The translations under genes and the position numbers were made by a program. The notes below the pieces were generated by a model. It did not search any database and was not told the origin of the DNA. It was given only the letters and a program-made list of their open reading frames with translations. 64,000 nt of DNA from UBA10329 sp964500205 (GTDB taxonomy: Bacteria > Bacteroidota > Bacteroidia > UBA10329), in contig CAZCNS010000003.1 in assembly GCA_964500205.1 (NCBI GenBank), forward strand, positions 266,861 through 330,860. The letters run 5' to 3'. Shown piece after piece: positions 51,335 through 58,604 of this stretch; position 1 is the first letter of the stretch; each line of letters opens with the position of its first letter.

Positions 51335-52414
51335 TCATTGGGCAACAAGGAAGCCGACAATGATCTCTGCCGCCCGTGCTGATGCGCCTGCGCCTCCGAG
51401 CTTACCGATGACCTCGCGTTGTATGTCAAGTGCCTGATGCCTTTGCCGAAGCAATTTTGATAGTTCCGCAGCGAGATTATCCGGCTCAAGGTCGTCCTGT
51501 ATCAGTTCCCTGACGGCTTCTCTATTGAGGATAAGGTTGACAAGAGCGATGTACGGCACCTTGATGAGCCTGCGCGCCAGCAGCACCGAGAAGGCATTTC
51601 CCCGATAGCAGACCAGCTGCGGCACACCAGCCAGAGCAGTTTCGAGTGTGGCCGTTCCGGAAGTGACCAAGGCTGCATCGGACATAGCCAGCAGAGCCTG
51701 CGTGCCTTGGGTGAAAAGACCTGCGTCCGAATGGCCGATGATGTCAGTGTAAAGCCGCTCATAGAGCCCCGGAGCCTTTCCTATGAGAAAGCGATACTCC
51801 GGTAACCGGTCGCGGATGGCCAGCATGGCCGGTAGCATCCGCTTCACCTCCTGCGTGCGGCTGCCGGGCAGCAGCGCAATCACTTTGCGCTCGCTGCTCT
51901 CCGATGGTTGCACTCGAATCTCGTCCAAGAGAGGATGCCCCACGAAATGAGCCTCCATGCCATGACTGGCGAAATACTCCTGCTCAAAAGGAAGAATGAC
52001 GAGCAAACGGTCGATGTTGACCTTCATGGCCTTTACCCGCGACTCCTTCCAAGCCCAGACCTGCGGTGCGATGTAGTAGATGACAGGAATACCTCTGAGC
52101 TTGGCCCACTTGGCCAGTCGCAGGTTGAACCCCGGATAGTCGATCAGCAGCAGGGCATCGGGCCTGCGCTCTTTCATAGCCTGCTTGGCGATGGAGAAGT
52201 TGCGCATTACCGTGCCGAGGTTCCTCACTACCTCTACAAACCCCATGAAGGCAAGGTGGTCCAATCCTCGCAGCACGGTCATGCCCTCTGCTGCCATACG
52301 TTCACCACCGAACCCCTCGAATTCACACTTCGGGTTGATGGCCTTGATGGCACGCAGAAGATTGGCCCCATGAAGGTCGCCCGATGCCTCTCCCGCTACC
52401 ACGAACAGCCTCAT
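51335..52414 (-). CDS. lpxB: Lipid-A-disaccharide synthase
   Basis: 359-residue GT19 enzyme joining UDP-2,3-diacylglucosamine and lipid X to form lipid A disaccharide phosphate on the cytoplasmic side of the inner membrane. VVAGEASGDLHGANLLRAI at the N-terminus, DYPGFNLRLAKWAKLRGI, YYIAPQVWAWKESR, LPFEQEYF and GHPLLDEI are all diagnostic. C-terminal ATLETALAGVPQLVCYRG forms the donor site. It shows that this organism makes lipid A. It overlaps the small membrane-protein gene by four bases. Confidence 0.96.
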   Translation of the reverse strand: MRLFVVAGEASGDLHGANLLRAIKAINPKCEFEGFGGERMAAEGMTVLRGLDHLAFMGFVEVVRNLGTVMRNFSIAKQAMKERRPDALLLIDYPGFNLRLAKWAKLRGIPVIYYIAPQVWAWKESRVKAMKVNIDRLLVILPFEQEYFASHGMEAHFVGHPLLDEIRVQPSESSERKVIALLPGSRTQEVKRMLPAMLAIRDRLPEYRFLIGKAPGLYERLYTDIIGHSDAGLFTQGTQALLAMSDAALVTSGTATLETALAGVPQLVCYRGNAFSVLLARRLIKVPYIALVNLILNREAVRELIQDDLEPDNLAAELSKLLRQRHQALDIQREVIGKLGGAGASARAAEIIVGFLVAQ

Positions 52415-52692
52415 AGGATGAACTTGATGTAAACGATGGGAATGGCGTAGAGAAAAGTTGCCATGATGACCCCACGGGCACTCTCATCGAATTTCTTCCA
52501 ATAAAAACCAAAGAAAGCCGGCAGGTTGGCCAACAGACCGATGGAGATCACTGCCGACACCACACTCGGATGCTCAAAAAGCACCGTGATATCATTGAGT
52601 CCCTCTGGCCGGGGCGCGATCTGCCAGAAAAGGAAAATGCCTATCCAAGGCAGAAAAAGACCGATAACGAAACCAAGGAGCTTGCTATTCAT
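52411..52692 (-). CDS. Small membrane protein of unknown function
   Basis: 93-residue protein with two to three hydrophobic helices: LLGFVIGLFLPWIGIFLFW, VVSAVISIGLLANLPAFFG and VIMATFLYAIPIVYIKF. It lies between surE and lpxB with a four-base overlap to lpxB. In several Bacteroidota a small membrane protein sits in this position. I recognise no catalytic motif. Confidence 0.75.
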   Translation of the reverse strand: MNSKLLGFVIGLFLPWIGIFLFWQIAPRPEGLNDITVLFEHPSVVSAVISIGLLANLPAFFGFYWKKFDESARGVIMATFLYAIPIVYIKFIL

Positions 52693-52701
52693 TGGAAACC
52701 A

Positions 52702-52720
52702 GAAACATGAAAGCGGAAAG
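52702..52720 (+). repeat. Copy of GAAACATGAAAGC word in an intergenic gap
   Basis: GAAACATGAAAGCGGAAAG matches the word at 47292-47310 with a single base difference. The rest of the 160-base gap (52693-52854) is AT-rich and shows no gene. Confidence 0.7.
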
Positions 52721-52854
52721 CAAAAGATCAGGAATTATCAACGAATCTCGTTCGAATATCCGAATGGGGCAAAAAGATGATTCGTTGAAATTCCCTTTGC
52801 TGCTCTGCGTGAAAAAATGTTCTTAGCGAAATGAAATGAGGGTTTCTTTAGGCT

Positions 52855-53643
52855 CTATTTCCATTCCGGCTTCTCAAAAGCCCAGTCATTGAGGCGTTTC
52901 ATGGCATGATGGGCGGTCAGGTCGAATTGCACCGGCACGGCTGACACGTATCCGTTCTCCAAAGCCCACACATCGGTGTCAGTGCCCTTGTCGTAGTTCT
53001 TGAAAGCACCAGTGAGCCAATAATACTTGCGGTTGTGCGGGTCTCTGCGCTCATCGAACTCCTCCTCCCATTTGGCATTGGCCTGCCTACAGATCTTCAC
53101 ACCCTTTATCTTGTCGAGCGGCAGATTGGGCACATTGACGTTGAGTAGCGTACCCGTTGGCATACCGAAGTGCAGCATGTTCTTGGCAATGATGCGCACG
53201 AAGTGCTGGGCGGCTGTCATATCGGCATCCAGACCGTAATCAAGAAGTGAGAAACCTACTGATGGAATACCCTCGATGCAGCCCTCCATCGCTGCAGACA
53301 TGGTGCCGCTGTAAATGACATTGATGCTGTGGTTAGCCCCGTGATTGATTCCGGAGATGATGAGGTCAGGCCTTCGGGTGAGCACCTTGTCGATGGCGAT
53401 CTTCACACAGTCGACCGGGGTTCCGCTGCACTGGTAGCCGATGCTTTCACCGTGATAGCTCACTTTGTCGAGGCGCAACGGTCGATTGAGTGTGATGGCG
53501 TGACCCATGCCGCTCTGAGGGCTGTCGGGTGCCACCACCACCACCTCCGCGAAGTCCTGCACGGCTTTGACCATGGCCTGAATGCCGGGTGCGGTGATGC
53601 CGTCATCATTCGTGGCCAGTATCAAGGGTCTTTGTTCGCTCAT
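52855..53643 (-). CDS. surE: 5'/3'-nucleotidase SurE
   Basis: 262-residue SurE, a metal-dependent nucleoside monophosphatase and exopolyphosphatase. LILATNDDGITAPG (Asp13, Asp14) binds the divalent metal, APDSPQSGMGHAIT and GTPVDCVKIA follow, and SGINHGANHSINVIYSGTMSAAMEG is the conserved central block. Length is normal. It lies upstream of the small membrane protein and lpxB, with the gap between them holding a simple repeat. It has its own promoter. Confidence 0.96.
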   Translation of the reverse strand: MSEQRPLILATNDDGITAPGIQAMVKAVQDFAEVVVVAPDSPQSGMGHAITLNRPLRLDKVSYHGESIGYQCSGTPVDCVKIAIDKVLTRRPDLIISGINHGANHSINVIYSGTMSAAMEGCIEGIPSVGFSLLDYGLDADMTAAQHFVRIIAKNMLHFGMPTGTLLNVNVPNLPLDKIKGVKICRQANAKWEEEFDERRDPHNRKYYWLTGAFKNYDKGTDTDVWALENGYVSAVPVQFDLTAHHAMKRLNDWAFEKPEWK

Positions 53644-53661
53644 GGTCTATCTGTTTTCGGG

Positions 53662-53669
53662 CAAATCTA
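53662..53669 (-). promoter_or_regulatory. Bacteroidota -7 element for surE
   Basis: TAGATTTG on the minus strand, 18 bases before the surE ATG at 53643. Confidence 0.6.
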
Positions 53670-53765
53670 AACAGCTATGGACGGTAAGCCGAAACGATTA
53701 CCGCGATCTTGCCGACACACGGGGTCAACAGAAAGCATTGAAGTGCGCTCGCCTTAATATAAATC

Positions 53766-53773
53766 TAATTTTG
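53766..53773 (+). promoter_or_regulatory. Bacteroidota -7 element for TonB receptor
   Basis: TAATTTTG lies 20 bases before the ATG at 53794. Like the surE element, it lies in the short divergent region between the two genes. Confidence 0.6.
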
Positions 53774-53793
53774 CGTCCCCGACAAAAGATGCC

Positions 53794-56115
53794 ATGCAAC
53801 TGAACAAGCGCGCTGCGTTCTCTTTCATATTCCTGCTGTTTTTGCCTTTCAGCCATGTCATTGCCCAGAGCACAGGCAAGATCAAAGGCTTTGTCTATGA
53901 GGAGGAGACCGGTGAACCGGTACTTTTCACTAATGTGTTCTTGGAAGGCACGAGCCTCGGTTCTTCGACCGATGTGAACGGCTACTACCTCATCACCAAT
54001 GTCCCAGCAGGAGACTACAACCTGATGGTCACTTATTTGGGCTATGATACGCTCAAGGTGGCCGTTACCGTTGGGTCGAAGGAGTTGGTGGCTCAGAATC
54101 TGTTTCTGCAGAAATCAAGCATAAAGCTCGACATCGTGGAGATCAGGGCCGACCGTCAGGAAGCGCTCACTGAGGTGCGCACATCGGTCACCAAGCTCAC
54201 GCCCAAAGAAATGAAGCAGATACCCAACGTGAGCGGTGAAAGCGATCTTGCACAGGTGCTTCAGGTGCAGCCAGGGGTAGTCTTCACTGGAGACCAAGGT
54301 GGGCAGATCTACATTCGAGGCGGTTCGCCCATTCAGAATAAAGTGCTGTTGGACGGGATGATCATCTACAACCCTTTCCATAGCATAGGTTTCTTCTCGG
54401 TGTTCGACACGGACATCATAAAGACTGCGGACATCTACACCGGGGGCTTCAATGCTGAGTTCGGTGACCGCATCTCCTCCATCATGGACATCAAGACCCG
54501 CGATGGCAACAAAAAAAAGTTCTCTGGTAAATTCTCCGTGAATCCCTTCGGAGCGAATCTGCTTGCCGAAGGCCCGATTATGAAGCTGAAGGAAGGTAGA
54601 GCGAACAGCCTGAGCTACTTGGTGTCGGCCAAGACATCTTATCTCGAGCAGACCTCAAAGCTGCTATACTCCTATGCTGGTGAGGATGGGCTTCCATTCA
54701 ACTTCACAGACATCTTTGCCAAACTGACCTATAACACTGAGTCCGGAAGTAAGGTGAACCTGTTCGGATTCAGCTTCAATGACCAGGTGACCTTCCGCTC
54801 CATATCTGACTATCGCTGGAATTCTTTTGGTGTAGGAAGCAATGTCATCATCGTGCCTTCTGGATCCAGTGTGCTGCTTGAGCCGTTCTTCAACTACTCA
54901 TCCTACCGAATAGAGCTCGCTGAGACCAACCAGCCATCGCGTTTCAGTCAAATCGGTGGGTTCACAGGCGGTATGAACTTCACGTATTTTCAAGGAAACA
55001 ATGAGTTGAAGTTCGGCCCTTTCCTTCAAGGATTCCAGACGCAGTATGAGTTCACCAACTCGGTAGGAACCAGAGTAGGAAACAATCAGTCTTTCAATAC
55101 CACGGACTTCGGTGCTTATGTGAAGTACAAATGGAACATCCGTGAGAAGCTGCTTATCGAGCCGAGCTTCCGGCTGCACTATTACGCATCGCAGGGTGTG
55201 GCATCGCCTGAGCCGAGACTTGGTATCAAATGGAATATCACCAAATGGCTGCGAGTGAAATACGCATTCGGTCTGTTCGCACAGAACATGATCGCAGCGA
55301 ACAGTGACCGCGATGTGGTGAACCTGTTCTACGGTTTCCTCACCGCTCCAGAGAACCTCCCGAAAGAATTTGACGGTGAAGAGGTGAATAATCCACTGCA
55401 ACGTGCCATGCACAATATCGCAGGCTTCGAGCTCGACCTCGGAAGAAGGGTGACCTTGAATGTGGAAGGGTACCTGAAGAACTTTCAGCAGCTCACGAAC
55501 GTGAACCGTAACAAACTGTACGAGGACAATGTGGAAAATGCCGCCCAGCCCGAATCACTCCGCAAGGACTTCATCATCGAAAGGGGAACGGCAATGGGGA
55601 TTGATTTCGTGTTGAAATACAGCCACAAACGGCTTTACCTGTGGGCGGTGTATTCGCTCGGTATGGTTGACAGATTCGATGGTATTCAAGAGTATTTCCC
55701 TCACTTCGACCGCAGGCACAATGTCAATCTTGTAGGTGCCTACACTTTCGGAAAGAATCTGAACTGGGAGGCGAGTGTGCGCTGGAACCTTGGCTCCGGT
55801 TTCCCCTTCACACAAACGGCTGGGTTCTACGAAAATCTGCTCATGGACGGTGGCATCGGGACGGACTACACCACCCAGAACGGTTTCCTCGGTGTTGAAT
55901 ATGGCGAACTCAATGAGGGTCGTCTCCCCTTCTACCACAGATTGGACCTGAGCATCAAGCGCGATTTTGAGCTGGGAAGCACTGTGCTGGGTGCAGTGGT
56001 GGGCGTTACCAATGTTTACAACCGCGAAAACATCTTCTTCATCGACCGGGTGAGCTACGATATTGTAAATCAGCTCCCGATTCTGCCCAGCCTTGGCATT
56101 TCTTGGAGGTGGTAA
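53794..56115 (+). CDS. TonB-dependent outer-membrane receptor
   Basis: 773-residue outer-membrane receptor. A signal peptide (ends SHVIAQ) is followed by a carboxypeptidase-regulatory-like Ig domain (about residues 25-110: GKIKGFVYEEETGEPVLFTN, GYYLITNVPAGDYNLMVTYLGY), a plug domain (about 120-230: VRTSVTKLTPKEMKQIPNV, QVQPGVVFTGDQGGQIYIRG) and a 22-strand-type barrel. It takes up an unknown substrate using energy from the TonB complex. No SusD partner is adjacent; instead a sulfatase follows 32 bases downstream. Together they might serve sulfated-glycan use, but this is inferred only from position. Confidence 0.9.
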   Translation: MQLNKRAAFSFIFLLFLPFSHVIAQSTGKIKGFVYEEETGEPVLFTNVFLEGTSLGSSTDVNGYYLITNVPAGDYNLMVTYLGYDTLKVAVTVGSKELVAQNLFLQKSSIKLDIVEIRADRQEALTEVRTSVTKLTPKEMKQIPNVSGESDLAQVLQVQPGVVFTGDQGGQIYIRGGSPIQNKVLLDGMIIYNPFHSIGFFSVFDTDIIKTADIYTGGFNAEFGDRISSIMDIKTRDGNKKKFSGKFSVNPFGANLLAEGPIMKLKEGRANSLSYLVSAKTSYLEQTSKLLYSYAGEDGLPFNFTDIFAKLTYNTESGSKVNLFGFSFNDQVTFRSISDYRWNSFGVGSNVIIVPSGSSVLLEPFFNYSSYRIELAETNQPSRFSQIGGFTGGMNFTYFQGNNELKFGPFLQGFQTQYEFTNSVGTRVGNNQSFNTTDFGAYVKYKWNIREKLLIEPSFRLHYYASQGVASPEPRLGIKWNITKWLRVKYAFGLFAQNMIAANSDRDVVNLFYGFLTAPENLPKEFDGEEVNNPLQRAMHNIAGFELDLGRRVTLNVEGYLKNFQQLTNVNRNKLYEDNVENAAQPESLRKDFIIERGTAMGIDFVLKYSHKRLYLWAVYSLGMVDRFDGIQEYFPHFDRRHNVNLVGAYTFGKNLNWEASVRWNLGSGFPFTQTAGFYENLLMDGGIGTDYTTQNGFLGVEYGELNEGRLPFYHRLDLSIKRDFELGSTVLGAVVGVTNVYNRENIFFIDRVSYDIVNQLPILPSLGISWRW

Positions 56116-56147
56116 TGGGGTGTGAAGGGACTTGAGCTTCAACTCTG

Positions 56148-57749
56148 ATGAAAAAGCTCATTTTTGGTTCAGTAGTGGCGCTTGCAGCCCTGCTTGTTTT
56201 CGGCCTTTGGCCTTTCGGAGCGGGAACTTGGAAAATCGAGTTTGACAAGGAGCTCATTGCAAGCAAAAAGTCGTACTTAGCCTCCATTGAAAAAGACACG
56301 GCCCGGCTGCCCAATATCGTCATCATTCTCGCAGATGACCTTGGTAAGACGGACATCTCGCTTTATGGGGAACCGGCCATCACCACGCCCAACATCGATG
56401 CTATCGGCTTGCGGGGTGTAACCTTCACCGAAGGCTATATCAGCTCTCCCATCTGTGCGCCATCGAGGGCCGGACTGCTCACAGGCCGCTATCAGCAGAG
56501 GTTCGGCTTCGAGTATCAGCCGCATGACCGCTACCCGAAGAACAGACTGGAGATGTTCGTTTACAGCAACTTCATCGCCACGGGCGACTGGACAGTTGCG
56601 GAGCAGAGCACATTCCCGGCATTTGAGGATGTGGTAAGGAACGGGATGCCACCATCGGAGATACTGCTATCGGAGATCCTTCGCCAACGAGGTTACACAA
56701 CGGGCATCTTCGGCAAATGGCACCTCGGTGCAGGCGACCACGCCATACCCTCCAATAGGGGCTTTGATACACAGTATGGCTTCTACGAGGCGTACTCTCT
56801 CTACATGGCCGACACCAGCCATCCTGAGATCCTCAACCAGCGCCATTCTGACTTCAGCGACCCTTTCATCTGGGGAAAAGGACGCAGCGGCACGTGCGCC
56901 ATTCGCCTGAATAATGAGGTGATAGATGAGAAGTACTACCTGACCGACCGTATTGCCGAAGAGGCAAACGGGTTCATTGCGGAAAATGCAGACAGGCCGT
57001 TCTTCCTGTACGTGCCTTTCCTGGCGCCTCACACACCTTTTCAAGCGACCAAGGCATACTACGATAAACTATCGCACATCGAGGATCGCAACAAACGCAT
57101 CTACAACGCCATGATCCTGCAACTTGATGACGCGGTGGGTAGCATCATGGCACAGCTTGAGCAACAAGGACTCATGCAGAACACCCTTACTTTCTTCCTG
57201 AGCGACAACGGTGGCGCCACTTATACCAAGGCCACGGATAACCACCCATTGAAGGGAGGCAAGTTCACCAACTTCGAGGGAGGTCTCAATGTTCCTTTCA
57301 TGATGCGTTGGGATGGCAAATTGGACAGCGGAAAAGTGTTCACCCGGCCTGTAATCGCCATGGATGTTTTCGCTACCGCGCTGGAAGTGGCCGGCATCAC
57401 TCCACCGAACGACAGACCCATTGACGGGCGTTCACTTTTGCCATTCATTAAAGGAGAAAATGATGGCAGCGTGCATGAAGCGCTTTACTGGCGGTCGGGC
57501 TACAACCGGGCCATCCGTCTCGGAGATTGGAAACTGGTGGCCGACCTGCACAGTGGCAACATGGCTCTCTACGACCTTACCTCAGATCCTTATGAGAAAA
57601 ATGATCTCTACGCTGAGAGAACTGATGTGGTGCAGATCATGCTGACGCACTATGCAGAATGGGACCGTAAGATGATGCAACCTCAGTGGCCGAACGTGAT
57701 GCACTTCCGGTATTCTGACGGAGAACGGGACTTTTACTTCCCGCTGTAA
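56148..57749 (+). CDS. Type I sulfatase
   Basis: 533-residue sulfatase of the alkaline phosphatase superfamily. The N-terminal hydrophobic segment (IFGSVVALAALLVFGLW) is a signal or anchor. ILADDLGKTD supplies metal-binding Asp63/Asp64. PICAPSRAGLLTGRY carries Cys103 in a CxPSR motif that must be converted to formylglycine by a sulfatase-modifying enzyme. GIFGKWHLG and the later FLSDNGGATY complete the active site. It should release sulfate from a carbohydrate or small ester in the periplasm. It follows the TonB receptor gene and overlaps the convergent GT2 gene by 16 bases. Confidence 0.92.
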   Translation: MKKLIFGSVVALAALLVFGLWPFGAGTWKIEFDKELIASKKSYLASIEKDTARLPNIVIILADDLGKTDISLYGEPAITTPNIDAIGLRGVTFTEGYISSPICAPSRAGLLTGRYQQRFGFEYQPHDRYPKNRLEMFVYSNFIATGDWTVAEQSTFPAFEDVVRNGMPPSEILLSEILRQRGYTTGIFGKWHLGAGDHAIPSNRGFDTQYGFYEAYSLYMADTSHPEILNQRHSDFSDPFIWGKGRSGTCAIRLNNEVIDEKYYLTDRIAEEANGFIAENADRPFFLYVPFLAPHTPFQATKAYYDKLSHIEDRNKRIYNAMILQLDDAVGSIMAQLEQQGLMQNTLTFFLSDNGGATYTKATDNHPLKGGKFTNFEGGLNVPFMMRWDGKLDSGKVFTRPVIAMDVFATALEVAGITPPNDRPIDGRSLLPFIKGENDGSVHEALYWRSGYNRAIRLGDWKLVADLHSGNMALYDLTSDPYEKNDLYAERTDVVQIMLTHYAEWDRKMMQPQWPNVMHFRYSDGERDFYFPL

Positions 57750-58480
57750 ATGCGATGGCGGATGATGCCGTGCATATGCAGCCGATGCCGCACCGAGGTG
57801 GCAAGTACACCCAGTCCGTAGGTCACGCTGCGCTTGAAGTTGATGCTGCTGGCCTCCTCAAAGTACTTGGTCGGGCAGGTCACCTCGCCCACCTCAAAGC
57901 CCGCCATGAAGATCTGACTGAGCATCTGATTGTCGAAAACAAAGTCATCAGAATTGGCCTCGAAGTCGATGGCCTTCAGCACCTCTTGTGAAAATGCGCG
58001 GTAGCCCGTGTGATATTCCGAAAGCTTCTGGTCGATGAGGATGTTCTGAACCAGCGTAAGGATGCGGTTGGAAATGTACTTGTACAGTGGCATGCCTCCC
58101 TTCAACGCGCCCTTGCCCAGTATACGTGAACCACACACCACAGGATAGACCCCGTTGGCGATGATATGAACCATTGAAGGGATGAGCAAAGGAGTGTACT
58201 GGTAATCAGGATGCAGCATCACCACGACATCGGCATCGAGCTCAAGTGCCTTTCGGTAGCAGGTTTTCTGATTGCCCCCGTAGCCGAGGTTGGCCTCATG
58301 GCGGATAATGTGGCGTATGCCAAGCCTCCTCCCCTCGCCCACCGTGTCGTCCGGGCTATGGTCGTCCACCAGCACCACCTCGTCCACAATGTCGAAAGGT
58401 ATCTCGCTGTAGGTACGCTCCAAGGTCTGCGAAGCATTATACGCAGGCAGCACCACCACGACTTTTTTTCCGTTGACCAT
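57734..58480 (-). CDS. GT2 glycosyltransferase, DPM1-like
   Basis: 248-residue family 2 glycosyltransferase. VVVVLPAYNASQTLERTY, VDDHSPDDTV, YGGNQKTCYRKALELDADV, VVMLHPDYQYTPLLIPSMV and SRILGKGAL follow the polyprenyl-phosphate glycosyltransferase pattern, though the metal motif reads HPDYQ instead of DxD-type DGDxQ. No TM tail is seen. I chose ATG 58480 because TACCTTTG ends six bases before it; an earlier in-frame TTG at 58489 would fall inside that promoter. Confidence 0.86.
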   Translation of the reverse strand: MVNGKKVVVVLPAYNASQTLERTYSEIPFDIVDEVVLVDDHSPDDTVGEGRRLGIRHIIRHEANLGYGGNQKTCYRKALELDADVVVMLHPDYQYTPLLIPSMVHIIANGVYPVVCGSRILGKGALKGGMPLYKYISNRILTLVQNILIDQKLSEYHTGYRAFSQEVLKAIDFEANSDDFVFDNQMLSQIFMAGFEVGEVTCPTKYFEEASSINFKRSVTYGLGVLATSVRHRLHMHGIIRHRIYSGK

Positions 58481-58486
58481 GGACGG

Positions 58487-58494
58487 CAAAGGTA
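58487..58494 (-). promoter_or_regulatory. Bacteroidota -7 element deciding the GT2 start
   Basis: TACCTTTG on the minus strand, six bases before ATG 58480. It overlaps the alternative TTG start, which is therefore rejected. Confidence 0.65.
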
Positions 58495-58506
58495 GAAGCG
58501 AAAGGA

Positions 58507-58552
58507 GTGGGGTTAGGTTGTCAGTGACAGCACACCTTCAACCTTACCCCAC
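58507..58552 (-). terminator. Inverted repeat after the fibre gene, probable terminator
   Basis: GTGGGGTTAGGTTG and CAACCTTACCCCAC pair with 13 of 14 positions around an 18-base loop, 53 bases beyond the fibre gene stop. There is no T-run, so it could terminate weakly or protect the 3' end. Confidence 0.5.
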
Positions 58553-58604
58553 TATCCATAAAAGCCCCATCAGACTACCAAAATGCAGTGAAAATCACCT
58601 TCGT

